Below are positions 9,417 to 18,619 of a DNA stretch of 64,000 nt, in pieces. Source of the DNA: Bacteroides sp. (GTDB lineage Bacteria; Bacteroidota; Bacteroidia; Bacteroidales; Bacteroidaceae); contig JAFUNS010000034.1 in NCBI GenBank assembly GCA_017472925.1, positions 124,001 to 188,000 of the forward strand, in the 5' to 3' direction. The notes beneath the pieces are model-generated. The model was not told the DNA's origin and made no database searches. It was given only the letters and a program-made list of their open reading frames with translations. Position numbers and translations under genes: made by a program. The first letter of the stretch is position 1. Every line of letters starts with the position of its first letter.

Positions 9417-9502
9417 AGGCACGGATTACACGGATTGCACGGATAAAATTGATGAAAGCCATACACTAAAGACCGTGTTAATCCGTGTAATCCGTGCCTA
9501 AC
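9415..9502. repeat. intergenic inverted-repeat element with CACGGATTA subrepeats
   Basis: The ends of this roughly 88-bp stretch are perfect 22-bp inverted copies of each other, beginning TTAGGCACGGATTACACG on the left and ending CGTGTAATCCGTGCCTAA on the right. The left arm holds three near-tandem CACGGATTx units. No ORF is inside. A truncated copy (TTAGGCACGGATT) lies at 171-183 behind the same kind of terminator hairpin, so this is probably a dispersed repeat family. Confidence 0.8.
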
Positions 9503-9532
9503 TTATATTATGAAATGCTTTCTTTTATAAAT

Positions 9533-9567
9533 AAAGCGTCGTTTTCTTGTTAGGAAAACGACGCTTT
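9533..9567 (-). terminator. terminator of the mtnN-luxS operon
   Basis: A perfect 14-bp stem AAAGCGTCGTTTTC / GAAAACGACGCTTT with loop TTGTTAG sits just downstream of luxS. It is related to the AACGTCGTTTT hairpin after aroQ (34827). Confidence 0.75.
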
Positions 9568-9597
9568 GTGCATCAAGAAACGATGTTTTATGATTAG

Positions 9598-10077
9598 TTA
9601 GTTAGGATAGTACAAATTAGCTTCAGTCATATTCTCCAATACTTCTTGTAAATACTTGTTTGCTTCCCACTTGGCCATGGGAAGGTCTTGAAGCAGATAG
9701 TTGCCACAATCCTTAGGGGCGGCACCGGGTATCTCACCCTCATAATCGGCAATGAAACGGAAAGTTTCTCGCATCAAAGGTACGATATCCTTCGATTCAA
9801 GGTCGCCTTTCATTAACAAATAGTTACCGGTAAGGCAACCCATTGGTCCCCAATACACAATCTTATCAGCCCATGTAGGGTGATTACGCAAGAAAGTTGC
9901 AGCCAAATGTTCAATGGTATGAAGTGCTCCCTGACCCAAAGCCGGTTCACGGTTGGGCTCTTTCATGCGGATATCGAAGGTGGTAATCACTTCATTGCCT
10001 ATTTGGTCCTTACGAGAAACATAGATACCTCGAAGCAAACGGATATGGTCAATGGTAAAGCTGGGTATTTTTTTCAT
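9598..10077 (-). CDS. luxS: S-ribosylhomocysteine lyase (AI-2 synthesis)
   Basis: A 159-aa metalloenzyme cleaving S-ribosylhomocysteine to homocysteine and DPD, the precursor of autoinducer-2. The metal ligands are visible as H53 and H57 (HTIEH) and C124 (KDCGNY), and the catalytic cysteine as C81 ([10 protein letters not shown]). It lies 11 bases behind mtnN, so the two steps of SAH recycling are co-transcribed. The hairpin at 9533 ends the operon. Confidence 0.96.
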   Translation of the reverse strand: MKKIPSFTIDHIRLLRGIYVSRKDQIGNEVITTFDIRMKEPNREPALGQGALHTIEHLAATFLRNHPTWADKIVYWGPMGCLTGNYLLMKGDLESKDIVPLMRETFRFIADYEGEIPGAAPKDCGNYLLQDLPMAKWEANKYLQEVLENMTEANLYYPN

Positions 10078-10088
10078 ATTTTTTTCTT

Positions 10089-10784
10089 TTAAATTTGATT
10101 AGGAAGAGAATCGAGGAAGGCTTTGGTTACGCCAAATGAGCGATCGGCCATCTCACCCCAGAAGTTGGTATATTGTTCCCAATGGTTTTCGGCTCCCGGT
10201 GTATCGCTGATGATACGGAAGCTGATGAATGGCACCTTATATATATAGCACACTTGAGCAATGGCGCCCGATTCCATATCTACCGCCAACCCTTCAGGGA
10301 AATTTCTTTTGATTTCATCCAGTTCCTTGCGGTCGGTTATAAATTTATCGCCACTACAAATCAAGCCACCATGAATAGCCGTATCCGTATCGAGCGACAT
10401 GGCACAATTAAAAAGAGAATCATTCCCTTTGAAATAAGTGGGGAGACCCTGTACTTGTCCGTAAGCATTTCCTTCACCACACCATACATCATGGTAAACA
10501 ATCTGCTTGCTGGCTACCACATCCATTACTTTGAGACATTTGTCTATGCCTCCGGCTACCCCTGTACTGATAATGCAATCGGGCTGAAAACCACGAATCA
10601 GTTCTACGGCACCTGCTGCTGCATTCACCTTCCCGATACCACATTGGGTAAGTATAATGGTGTTGTTTCCTATACACCCTTCGGTATATGAGTAAATACC
10701 TTCGGTATGTTCCTTTTTGTTATTCAAGAGTTGCGCCACTTGTTTATGCTCCGAACTCATGGCGGTAATGATTCCTATTTTCAT
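10089..10784 (-). CDS. mtnN: 5'-methylthioadenosine/S-adenosylhomocysteine nucleosidase
   Basis: A 231-aa purine nucleosidase that removes adenine from SAH and methylthioadenosine, supplying S-ribosylhomocysteine to LuxS. Recognisable parts are the N-terminal [18 protein letters not shown], the STGVAGG phosphate/ribose loop near residue 77, CSGDKFI near 143, and the [13 protein letters not shown] motif (catalytic Glu, near 168-181) with SFRIISD after it. It is the first gene of the mtnN-luxS operon, with a TACTTTTG promoter just upstream. Confidence 0.95.
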   Translation of the reverse strand: MKIGIITAMSSEHKQVAQLLNNKKEHTEGIYSYTEGCIGNNTIILTQCGIGKVNAAAGAVELIRGFQPDCIISTGVAGGIDKCLKVMDVVASKQIVYHDVWCGEGNAYGQVQGLPTYFKGNDSLFNCAMSLDTDTAIHGGLICSGDKFITDRKELDEIKRNFPEGLAVDMESGAIAQVCYIYKVPFISFRIISDTPGAENHWEQYTNFWGEMADRSFGVTKAFLDSLPNQI

Positions 10785-10804
10785 AAATTAAATTATTTAT
10801 CGCA

Positions 10805-10812
10805 CAAAAGTA
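10805..10812 (-). promoter_or_regulatory. promoter -7 element for mtnN-luxS
   Basis: The minus strand reads TACTTTTG, 20 bases before the mtnN start. The divergent promoter at 10836 leaves a very compact shared control region. Confidence 0.55.
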
Positions 10813-10835
10813 AGCATTTTATTTGGAGTAATCCG

Positions 10836-10843
10836 TATCTTTG
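10836..10843 (+). promoter_or_regulatory. promoter -7 element for the YfhO-type gene
   Basis: TATCTTTG followed by GCGGC lies 20 bases before the ATG at 10864. Confidence 0.55.
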
Positions 10844-10863
10844 CGGCTGAATATAATTAAGAT

Positions 10864-13350
10864 ATGATTATGAATGCTATTAAAAGATTATTACCCGATA
10901 TTATAGTGATTGCTTTTTTTGCTGTAATTTCGTTTGTTTATTTTTGTCCCGCAGTTACCGAAGGGCGTATTTTGTCACAACATGACTCTGTTGCCGGTAT
11001 AGGTGCAGGACAAGAACATTCCGAGTATTATAAACGTACGGGTAAGAAAACACGTTGGACTAATGCCGTATTTGGTGGTATGCCTACATATCAGTTGGCA
11101 CCCAGTTATGAATCAACCAATTTGTTGAGTAAGATAGCCGAATTGTATCATCTATATCTCCCTACCTATGTATGGTATGTATTTGTGATGTTATTGGGCT
11201 TCTATATTCTGCTTCGTGCCTTCAATTTTAAGGTTTGGATGTCGGCATTGGGAGCCATTATCTGGGCTTTCTCCTCCTATTTCTTCATTATCATTGCAGC
11301 TGGTCACATCTGGAAATTGATGACATTGGCCTATATCCCTCCTACCATTGCTGGTATGGTATTGATATTCCGTAAGAAATATTTGTTGGGAGGATTGCTT
11401 ACCGCCTTGTTTTTAGCTTTGCAAATCAATTCCAATCATATTCAGATGAGTTATTATTTCTTGATTGTGATGCTTGCCATGTACATTGCTTATGGCATTA
11501 TGGCCCGTAAACAACAGGAAATGTCTCACTTTTTGAAAGCTACCGGTGTATTGGCTTTGGCCGGTTTTTTGGGTATTTGCATCAATTTATCCAATTTATA
11601 CCACACTTATGAATATAGTAAGGAGTCGATGCGTGGAAAGAGTGAATTGGTGAAAGAGAATTCTGCCAATCAAACCAATAGTGGTTTGGAGCGTGACTAT
11701 ATTACCCAATGGAGCTATGGTATAGGCGAAACTTTCACTTTGTTAGTTCCCAATACCAAGGGAGGTGCTTCCGTTCCTTTGGCAATGAACGAAAAGGCGA
11801 TGGAGAAAGCCAATCCGATGTATATGAATATCTATCGCCAGATAGGTCAATATTGGGGGGAACAACCGGGCACTTCCGGCCCTGTTTACGTAGGTGCTTT
11901 CGTTATGTTCCTTTTTGTTTTAGGTCTTTTTATTGTAAAAGGTCCGATGAAATGGGCACTTTTGGTAGCAACTATTCTTTCTATATTGCTTTCTTGGGGT
12001 AAGAACTTTATGGGATTTACCGATTTCTTTATCGACTATATCCCCATGTATAGCAAGTTCCGTACTGTATCTTCCATCCTGGTTGTAGCCGAATTTACTA
12101 TTCCTCTATTAGCTATGTTGGCTTTGAAGGAATGGGTAGAACGTCCCCAACTTTTGAAGGAAAACAGAAAAGAAATCCTTATCAGTTTAGGGTTGACCGG
12201 AGGTTTGGCTTTATTGTTTGCCTTAGCTCCTAAGTTGTTCTTCTCGTCTTACGTATCCAGTATGGAAATGCATGCCTTGCAAGGTATTCCTGCCGATCAG
12301 TTAGTACCATTGCTTGCCAATTTGGAAGAAGTTCGTATGAGCATGTTTACGTCCGATGCCTGGAGAAGTGTCTTTATTATACTAATTGGTATAAACCTGC
12401 TTTGGATGTATAGTGCCGGTAAATTGAAGCAGAATGTGTTGGTAGGTGCATTGATTGTATTGTGCTTGGTGGATATGTGGGATGTAAACAAACGCTATCT
12501 GTACGATGGCCAGTTTGTAGAAAAGCAAGAACAAACCCGCACTTTCGAACCTACAGAAACCGATAAGATTATCCTTCAGGATAAAGATTTGAACTATCGT
12601 GTACTGAATTTAGCCAGCAATACGTTCAACGAAAACAATACTTCGTATTGGCATAAGAGCATTGGTGGTTATCATGCGGCCAAATTACGCCGTTATCAGG
12701 AAATGATAGAAGAACATATTTCTACAGAAATGAATTCCTTGTTTAAAGAGGTAGCCGAAGCCGGTGGCGACATGGATAGCTTGGATGCATCCAAGTTCCC
12801 TGTACTGAACATGCTGAATGCCCGTTACTTTATTTTCCCTTTGGAAGGTGGCCAGACCGTTCCGTTGCGAAATCCTTTTGCTTTGGGTAATGCTTGGTTT
12901 GTAGACGAAGTACAATATGTAAACAATGCCAACGAAGAAATAGAGGCTATTCATGGTATTGATCCTCTTCATCAGATTGTTGTCGACAAACGATTTGAAT
13001 CTATAGTGAAAGCTTCTTCAGCATCCGATTCTACTTGCAGCATTACACTTACCGCTTACGAACCTAATGATTTGAAATACGAAGTAAATTCTTCTAAAGG
13101 TGGTACGGTTGTCTTCTCCGAAATCTATTACCCTGGTTGGCAAGCCTACATAGACGGTGAAAAGGTAGAGCATGGACGAGCCAATTACATTCTTCGCGCT
13201 ATGAATGTACCAGCCGGCCAGCACGTAGTAGAGTTCAAGTTCGATCCGGATACACTCCATGCAACAGAAACCATTGCTTATATTGCTTTTGCTTTATTGG
13301 CCATTGCAGCGGTGGTGATAGTGATATTGGAAGTGAAGAAAAGAAAATAA
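10864..13350 (+). CDS. YfhO-family multi-pass membrane protein
   Basis: An 828-aa integral membrane protein. About a dozen hydrophobic helices cover residues 10-540 (for example IIVIAFFAVISFVYF at the start and WALLVATILSILLSW in the middle), followed by a roughly 260-residue extracytoplasmic domain and a last helix (IAYIAFALLAIAAVVIVIL) with a basic tail. It resembles Bacteroidetes YfhO proteins, which share a GT-C-like layout and are linked in Gram-positives to glycosylation of cell-envelope polymers. The substrate here is unknown. A second ATG two codons in could also be the start. Confidence 0.82.
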   Translation: MIMNAIKRLLPDIIVIAFFAVISFVYFCPAVTEGRILSQHDSVAGIGAGQEHSEYYKRTGKKTRWTNAVFGGMPTYQLAPSYESTNLLSKIAELYHLYLPTYVWYVFVMLLGFYILLRAFNFKVWMSALGAIIWAFSSYFFIIIAAGHIWKLMTLAYIPPTIAGMVLIFRKKYLLGGLLTALFLALQINSNHIQMSYYFLIVMLAMYIAYGIMARKQQEMSHFLKATGVLALAGFLGICINLSNLYHTYEYSKESMRGKSELVKENSANQTNSGLERDYITQWSYGIGETFTLLVPNTKGGASVPLAMNEKAMEKANPMYMNIYRQIGQYWGEQPGTSGPVYVGAFVMFLFVLGLFIVKGPMKWALLVATILSILLSWGKNFMGFTDFFIDYIPMYSKFRTVSSILVVAEFTIPLLAMLALKEWVERPQLLKENRKEILISLGLTGGLALLFALAPKLFFSSYVSSMEMHALQGIPADQLVPLLANLEEVRMSMFTSDAWRSVFIILIGINLLWMYSAGKLKQNVLVGALIVLCLVDMWDVNKRYLYDGQFVEKQEQTRTFEPTETDKIILQDKDLNYRVLNLASNTFNENNTSYWHKSIGGYHAAKLRRYQEMIEEHISTEMNSLFKEVAEAGGDMDSLDASKFPVLNMLNARYFIFPLEGGQTVPLRNPFALGNAWFVDEVQYVNNANEEIEAIHGIDPLHQIVVDKRFESIVKASSASDSTCSITLTAYEPNDLKYEVNSSKGGTVVFSEIYYPGWQAYIDGEKVEHGRANYILRAMNVPAGQHVVEFKFDPDTLHATETIAYIAFALLAIAAVVIVILEVKKRK

Positions 13351-13361
13351 AAGGAAACAAT

Positions 13362-13399
13362 AATAAATTAGGTGTGTCAATTGACACTCCTAATTTATT
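13362..13399. terminator. bidirectional terminator between YfhO-type gene and propeller sensor
   Basis: A nearly perfect inverted repeat (AATAAATTAGG(T)GTGTCAA / TTGACAC(T)CCTAATTTATT) lies between convergent genes and touches the stop codon of the minus-strand gene. Confidence 0.8.
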
Positions 13400-15789
13400 T
13401 ATTTGTTGTTTACCTTTCTACGGACATAAAGCGTAAGCAAACTAATCAGTGATATCGAAACAATGGCATAGATGGCAATGGCCCACCATGTGTACCACCA
13501 TGGACTTCTAATGTTGATTTGAATGGTTCGTACCTCCGATTCCATGGTATTGTCAATCGCCTTGATGCTGAATCGATAACTTCCTGGATTCAAGTCGTTG
13601 AACGAGATGTAATTTATGCCTTTAGGTAATTCAGTCCAATCATTGTCGTTTATAGCGTACGAGTAAGTGATACGTTCAGGAGCATTCAGCTCTACGGTCG
13701 ATAATTCGATACTGAAATTATTGTCCATATGTCCTAAATTGAAGGTTTTGGCCTCGTAAACGGCACAATCTATGATGTTTTGCTTGCCGCTTTTGCTTCC
13801 TTTTCTGATAGGACGGTTGTGTACGTAGAAGTCAGTAATGCGAACATTCCAACTCTTGTTGGGATTGACGATTTCTTTGGGTGAAAAATAGGTGATACCA
13901 TTAATACCTCCAAAGTAAATGTTTCCTTCTTTATCTTGATATGATGCACCTTTGGAGAATTCATTGCCTTGCAAACCGTCTGTAACATAATAATTGGTTA
14001 CTTCTCGAGTCTTGATATTGAATTGGGCAAGTCCGGCATTGGTCGATAGCCATAGGCATTCCTGTTTGTCTCCTTGTACTCCATAAATGGCATTGCTTGG
14101 CAATCCATGAGCCATGGTATAAGTGGTGAAGATGTTCCGGTTAATGTCCCATTCTACCAATCCGTCGGATGTTCCCAACCACAGATTCCCATTTCTTCCT
14201 TCGTATATATCAAGAATAATTTGTCTACGCAGCGACCAGGATGTTTGTAAATCGTTTGTTTTTAAATCGGTACATCCTATACCATCATAAGAACCAATAT
14301 AGAGCTTGTTGTTTGCGGTAGAGTAGTGCAGACAAGTGGTCCATTCGGTTTGTGCCATTCTTCTTATATCGTCGTTGTATCTTATTTGTTGTCTCTTGAT
14401 GTCATAGCAGAATATGCCGTTTCCCATGGTGGCAATCCATAGACGTTTTTCATTGTCTTCTGCAAGGTCGTATACTCGTTCTACCACTTCCTTCTGTTGG
14501 TTTAACAAGCGGATGTTTCTGAACTTGCCAGTTTCTCTGTTCAATATACCTAATCCGCTATTGTATGCTCCCACCCATAAGTTCTTTTCACTATCTTCAA
14601 AAAGTGACATGATAGTGCTGGGTACTCCGCTTTTATCGGCTATAGAGCAGTAATGAACATTTTCTTTCTTGTCGTCAGAAAGGCCATAAAGACCGTCATT
14701 ATCAGTTCCTACCCATAATTTGCCATCGTTATCCTTATACATTGCAGTGATGCAATTGGAGCCGATAAAATTACTTTCGGTGGACTTGTATCCGTAATAT
14801 TGGAAATGGTTGCGTGAGGCCGGAATCATGACTACACCTTTTTGGTAGATGGCTACCCAGAGGTTTTCGTCCTTATCCTTCATGATGGAGTGTACTTTCA
14901 TTCGTCCCGAAATCATTCCACTCAAATCGATGGTAAAGTCGGTCAGGTATCCTTTTTCCTTGTCGAGTATTTTCATACCTCTTCCATCTGTACCAACAAA
15001 CACTTTATCTTGTTTGTCGGCATAAATGGTCATTACAGGCAATTTGGCCTTGTTCCAACTGTTGATGGGGATAAATGCATTTCTGTCTTCGTTGTATTTC
15101 ATGAGTCCTTTGGTTAATGAACCGGCATAAATATCACCTTTTGCATCTTCACAAAGAGTGACAAAGCCCGCCTTTTGTTCTTTTTCCATGTAATATACAA
15201 GATGTCCGCTAGTGGTTATCTTGCAGATTTTATCACCGGCAATGATCAGCCAGATTCTTCCGAAAGCATCTTCCATAACTTCTTCAATACTTCCTTCGGG
15301 TACGGGTGATTCCAGAGGCGAAACAATCAGTTCTCCATCTTCCACTCTCAATTTGCAGGGAACGTTTCCCGATAACCATATTTCTCCATTTCTCAATTGA
15401 GTACATGCGGTACAGTCACTTCTGAAAGGTTTCCCGTCGTTCCAGATGGCATTGTCCGAGAACTTGTCTGTTTCCGGATTATACATTTGTATACCATTAT
15501 AAGTACCTACGAACAAACGGCCTTCTCTGTCTTCGAATAGGGTGCTTACAAAATTGTGGCATAAGGAATTCTTGTCTATTGGATCATGCTTATAGATAGT
15601 TATTTTGCTACCGTCGTATCGGTTCAAACCATCTTCGGTAGCAATCCATACCATACCATTACGGTCCTGATAGATTTTGTTGATAAGACTACTGGACAAT
15701 CCGTTGTCTGTAGTAAAAAACTTAGTTTGTGCATGTAAGGACAAAGACAAACAAATACAGGAAATTAAGAGTACAATTAGTTTTCTCAT
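13399..15789 (-). CDS. two-component regulator propeller / Y_Y_Y domain sensor lacking a kinase
   Basis: A 796-aa protein with a signal peptide (residues 1-20) and two long runs of Reg_prop beta-propeller repeats (VWIATEDGLNRYDG at residue 48, WVGTDNDGLYG, LWLGTSDGLVEW and others, to about 640). A Y_Y_Y domain follows (about 690-755; ITYSYAINDNDWTELP), then one transmembrane helix (WWAIAIYAIVSISLISLLTLY) and nine cytoplasmic residues. In HTCS proteins of Bacteroides this periplasmic glycan-sensing half is followed by HisKA, HATPase, receiver and AraC domains, all absent here. The stop lies at a clean terminator and no kinase remnant is seen downstream. It may signal through a separate partner such as the membrane-anchored regulator at 7861. 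The ligand is unknown. Confidence 0.85.
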   Translation of the reverse strand: MRKLIVLLISCICLSLSLHAQTKFFTTDNGLSSSLINKIYQDRNGMVWIATEDGLNRYDGSKITIYKHDPIDKNSLCHNFVSTLFEDREGRLFVGTYNGIQMYNPETDKFSDNAIWNDGKPFRSDCTACTQLRNGEIWLSGNVPCKLRVEDGELIVSPLESPVPEGSIEEVMEDAFGRIWLIIAGDKICKITTSGHLVYYMEKEQKAGFVTLCEDAKGDIYAGSLTKGLMKYNEDRNAFIPINSWNKAKLPVMTIYADKQDKVFVGTDGRGMKILDKEKGYLTDFTIDLSGMISGRMKVHSIMKDKDENLWVAIYQKGVVMIPASRNHFQYYGYKSTESNFIGSNCITAMYKDNDGKLWVGTDNDGLYGLSDDKKENVHYCSIADKSGVPSTIMSLFEDSEKNLWVGAYNSGLGILNRETGKFRNIRLLNQQKEVVERVYDLAEDNEKRLWIATMGNGIFCYDIKRQQIRYNDDIRRMAQTEWTTCLHYSTANNKLYIGSYDGIGCTDLKTNDLQTSWSLRRQIILDIYEGRNGNLWLGTSDGLVEWDINRNIFTTYTMAHGLPSNAIYGVQGDKQECLWLSTNAGLAQFNIKTREVTNYYVTDGLQGNEFSKGASYQDKEGNIYFGGINGITYFSPKEIVNPNKSWNVRITDFYVHNRPIRKGSKSGKQNIIDCAVYEAKTFNLGHMDNNFSIELSTVELNAPERITYSYAINDNDWTELPKGINYISFNDLNPGSYRFSIKAIDNTMESEVRTIQINIRSPWWYTWWAIAIYAIVSISLISLLTLYVRRKVNNK

Positions 15790-15812
15790 AGTGCATTTCT
15801 TTATTGATACGA

Positions 15813-15820
15813 CAAAAGTA
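15813..15820 (-). promoter_or_regulatory. promoter -7 element for the propeller sensor
   Basis: The minus strand reads TACTTTTG, 24 bases before the ATG at 15789. A 7-bp palindromic stem GATACAA-AG-TTGTATC lies further upstream at 15881-15896 and may be an operator or chance. Confidence 0.5.
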
Positions 15821-15949
15821 TTTGGTTAAAAATTGACAGCCAAATTAATATGAGTGTTTTATGGGTATAGTTTGTTATATGATACAAAGTTGTATCACTG
15901 TAAGGGGCTTATGAAACGCTAAAGAAAACAAATGAAACAAAGGAGCGGC

Positions 15950-16711
15950 TTATTTTTTGCATATTAACCTCAAAACAAACCAAAGATGGTATAGGGTGGT
16001 GCTTACCCAACCATAGTGCTTGCACATAATGCGGAAGCGTTCTTTAAGCGATGCTTTGTGGTTTTGGGTGGTCATTCCTTCATTCAAATAATCGATGAGG
16101 GTTTGATGGGTGTTGTGTAATAGGGTGGATTGTTTCATGATACGAATACACCAGTCAAAGTCTGCCGAGAAGCGGTATGACAAATCATAGCTTTCCTTTA
16201 TGGCCAGTTTCCTTTTGGCAAAGAATGCCTGATGGCATACTAACATTCCTTTTTTGAAGCTTTTCCAGTTTAACTTTTCTGGTGTTGCCAATCGCCTCAT
16301 CCGTAGAAAATTCCCTTTCTCGTCTACAATTGCTGTTTCACCATAGATAACATCGGGCAGTTCTTTTTGACCTTTCAACGAATGAACCATCTGTTGTAAA
16401 GTGCTTTCTTCGTGTAGCTTGTCACCTGCATTCAGGAAACATACATAATCGCCGGTAGCCATTCTGATACCTTTATTCATAGCATCGTATAACCCTTTGT
16501 CGGATTCGCTGACTATTTGATGGATGTGTTCTTTGTATTTCTCGGCAATCTGCAAAGTATTGTCCTTGGAAGCCCCGTCTACAATCAGATACTCTACGTT
16601 CTGATAGGTTTGCGACGCAACACTCCGTATCGTATCTTCCAATACCTTTCCTGCATTATAGGTAACGGTGATAATGGAAAACTTGGGGCTCAGATGAACG
16701 GAATTATGCAT
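15950..16711 (-). CDS. glycosyltransferase family 2
   Basis: A 253-aa GT-A enzyme of the WaaE/WcaA type. The nucleotide-sugar-binding N-terminus is FSIITVTYNAGKVLEDTI (residues 11-28), followed by QTYQNVEYLIVDGASKDNT and the DxD-like region near GDYVCFLNAGDKL (about 92-104). No transmembrane segment is apparent. It probably adds a sugar to a lipid-linked surface glycan at the inner leaflet. Its start overlaps the end of the upstream GT4 gene by 8 bases, so the two are translationally coupled. Donor and acceptor are not predictable. Confidence 0.85.
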   Translation of the reverse strand: MHNSVHLSPKFSIITVTYNAGKVLEDTIRSVASQTYQNVEYLIVDGASKDNTLQIAEKYKEHIHQIVSESDKGLYDAMNKGIRMATGDYVCFLNAGDKLHEESTLQQMVHSLKGQKELPDVIYGETAIVDEKGNFLRMRRLATPEKLNWKSFKKGMLVCHQAFFAKRKLAIKESYDLSYRFSADFDWCIRIMKQSTLLHNTHQTLIDYLNEGMTTQNHKASLKERFRIMCKHYGWVSTTLYHLWFVLRLICKK

Positions 16712-17966
16712 GATTGCCAGTCTTTTTATTATAGATGTCGATGTATCTTTTGGCTACTGCTCCTTCAGAGTAGCTTGCTACTACTTTCCGATAGGCTTCT
16801 TCGCTTAAGGTATTATAATCTCCTTCGGTCAGTGCCCAATGAATACCGTTGGCAAAATCTTCTGCCGATTTATATTCGGCCACATATCCGTTGTGCAGAT
16901 GGTCAATCATTTCAGGTATACCACCTATATGAAAACCTACACAAGGTGTGCCACAAGCCATTGCCTCCATAATGGTGTTGGGAAGATTATCTTGCAAAGA
17001 AGGAGTGACGTACAAGTCTACGGCATTATAAATATCCACCAAATCTTTTTCGCTACTAACATAATTCATGGAATAGATAGGGAAGGGAAATAGAGTAGAA
17101 TATTGTTCAGCCTCTTTTCCCATGACTACTACGCCTAAATCCTTACTGAGTTCAGGGTATTTGGTCGATAAAATCTTGCATGCTTCTACCAAATAGTCAA
17201 TACCTTTTCGTTTATCGCTGATTTTTACAGAACCGAATAACAATAGTTTTTTATCAAGGGGCAGATGGCATTTTTCTCTGGCATTGTTTTTTTCCCTTGG
17301 CTTGAACAGATTGGTATTGATGGCATTGGGTATATTAGTAATAGTCTTTCCTAATGTTAATGCGCCTTTTTTAGCCATACTTTCCAACCATTGGCTACAA
17401 GCTACAAAAGTAATGTTGGCTTCTTTGTAGATCTTTTCTTTTTTCATGTAAGTTTGAAAAGCCAGATCCTTCATGCTTCCTTTATATAGTGTAGGGCAAT
17501 GATTGCATTGGGAGGTATATTTATCACAATCACCAGCATAGTGGCAGATTCCGGTAAATGGCCACATGTCGTGCATGGTCCAAACAATAGGTTTACCTGT
17601 TAGAATTATCTTGTGAATATCGTTCAGTGACAACATTCCTTGATTAATCCAATGCAGATGGATGATATCGGCTTGTTGGAATTCCGGTAACGTAGTAACA
17701 TCTGTTCCTGTATTGGCAATATCTACAGCAAAAAGATTGTGTTTCTTGAAATGGTTTTCTTTCCAGATGATGATTCGTTCCCAAATGAATTGCCATACTT
17801 TCCACCACGATTTCTTTAGCTCTACTACACTTATTTGGTCCGACCGCTTATCGCGCACCAACATTTTCGCCTTAATTCCGTTGTTCTTTAAAGCGTCCAT
17901 CAAACGGTATGCAGCGATGGCTGCTCCGCCCATTCTGTCCGATGTATTGATGATAAGTACTCTCAT
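16704..17966 (-). CDS. glycosyltransferase family 4
   Basis: A 420-aa GT-B enzyme. The N-terminal Rossmann part opens MRVLIINTSDRMGGAAIAAY. The C-terminal donor domain has KLLLFGSVKISDKRKGIDYL and the GT4 signature EAMACGTPCVGFHIGGIPE with the EX7E pattern (about 350-370). An in-frame ATG 45 codons upstream (18101) exists, but the TACCTTTG promoter at 17984 lies inside that extension and the family sequence begins at MRVLI, so 17966 is chosen. It is co-transcribed with the GT2 gene it overlaps. Confidence 0.86.
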   Translation of the reverse strand: MRVLIINTSDRMGGAAIAAYRLMDALKNNGIKAKMLVRDKRSDQISVVELKKSWWKVWQFIWERIIIWKENHFKKHNLFAVDIANTGTDVTTLPEFQQADIIHLHWINQGMLSLNDIHKIILTGKPIVWTMHDMWPFTGICHYAGDCDKYTSQCNHCPTLYKGSMKDLAFQTYMKKEKIYKEANITFVACSQWLESMAKKGALTLGKTITNIPNAINTNLFKPREKNNAREKCHLPLDKKLLLFGSVKISDKRKGIDYLVEACKILSTKYPELSKDLGVVVMGKEAEQYSTLFPFPIYSMNYVSSEKDLVDIYNAVDLYVTPSLQDNLPNTIMEAMACGTPCVGFHIGGIPEMIDHLHNGYVAEYKSAEDFANGIHWALTEGDYNTLSEEAYRKVVASYSEGAVAKRYIDIYNKKTGNHA

Positions 17967-17983
17967 GGTTATATAGGTTTGTG

Positions 17984-17991
17984 CAAAGGTA
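17984..17991 (-). promoter_or_regulatory. promoter -7 element for the GT4-GT2 pair
   Basis: The minus strand reads TACCTTTG followed by GCAC, 18 bases before the chosen ATG at 17966. Confidence 0.6.
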
Positions 17992-18126
17992 CATAAAAAG
18001 GTTGAAAGGTGTATTGGCTTATTTGAACAAATCTTCAAGAACCACCTCTTTTTGTATGTGTCCGGAGTATGCGTTGGGTTTAACTCCATAGGTGGTGACA
18101 CTTTTTGTCAGCTCTGTCAATAGGTT

Positions 18127-18222
18127 GGCAGAGTTGTGTCTCCATGATGGCAGAGTGATGCCATCATGCTGACAGAGTAGTGCAACATAGTTGGCAGAGT
18201 TCTGCCAGACTAATGGCAGTGG
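18127..18222. repeat. 22-bp tandem repeats, core GGCAGAG
   Basis: Cores GGCAGAG or GACAGAG begin at 18127, 18149, 18171 and 18193, with a shorter GGCAGTG at 18215, a strict 22-bp spacing. The units diverge between cores (TTGTGTC, TGATGCC, TAGTGC, TTCTGCC). Because 22 is not a multiple of 3 the array is unlikely to be coding. The period is about two DNA helical turns, which places each core on the same face. Confidence 0.75.
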
Positions 18223-18315
18223 CCGGCAAAATATAACCATGCGAATATTGATAACCATAAAAGGAGCAATAAAAGCAGTATGTATTACCTGAAAAATGCC
18301 AATTTCTTGCATTTA

Positions 18316-18406
18316 TGTAGGATAGTGTAGGATAGATGGAAGTATCCTACATTATTCATCTATTTGATTTACAATACTGTATGTAGGTATGTAGGCATGT
18401 AGGATA
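18316..18406. repeat. TGTAGGATA direct and inverted repeats
   Basis: TGTAGGATAG occurs twice in tandem at 18316-18335, an inverted TATCCTACAT lies at 18343-18352, and ATGTAGGT/ATGTAGGC/ATGTAGGA repeat with 8-bp spacing at about 18381-18404. This looks like a clustered binding-site or iteron-like arrangement. Confidence 0.7.
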
Positions 18407-18619
18407 CTTTGCTGAACAAGTTGGCGAGTAGCAAAACAAACGATATGATGAACAGATATTGGCAGGCAAGGTGGAATATCTACTTCAGAATTGTAAGGTA
18501 CTGAATGGTATGAAAATGACTATGGGAATACTTTCTTTGCAGAATATGTAGAAGCTGTTAAAAAGTAGAGAAATCAGCTTTTGATTATACTCTGGATCAT
18601 TAATTGCCGATAGCGCTGA

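Noticed and set aside
17967..18101. N-terminal extension of the GT4 gene to an ATG at 18101
   Set aside because: The extension contains the TACCTTTG promoter box and has no family similarity; MRVLIINTSD at 17966 is the normal GT4 start.
18019..18312. 97-codon minus-strand open frame in the repeat region
   Set aside because: It runs across the 22-bp array, whose period is not a multiple of three, and the product resembles nothing.
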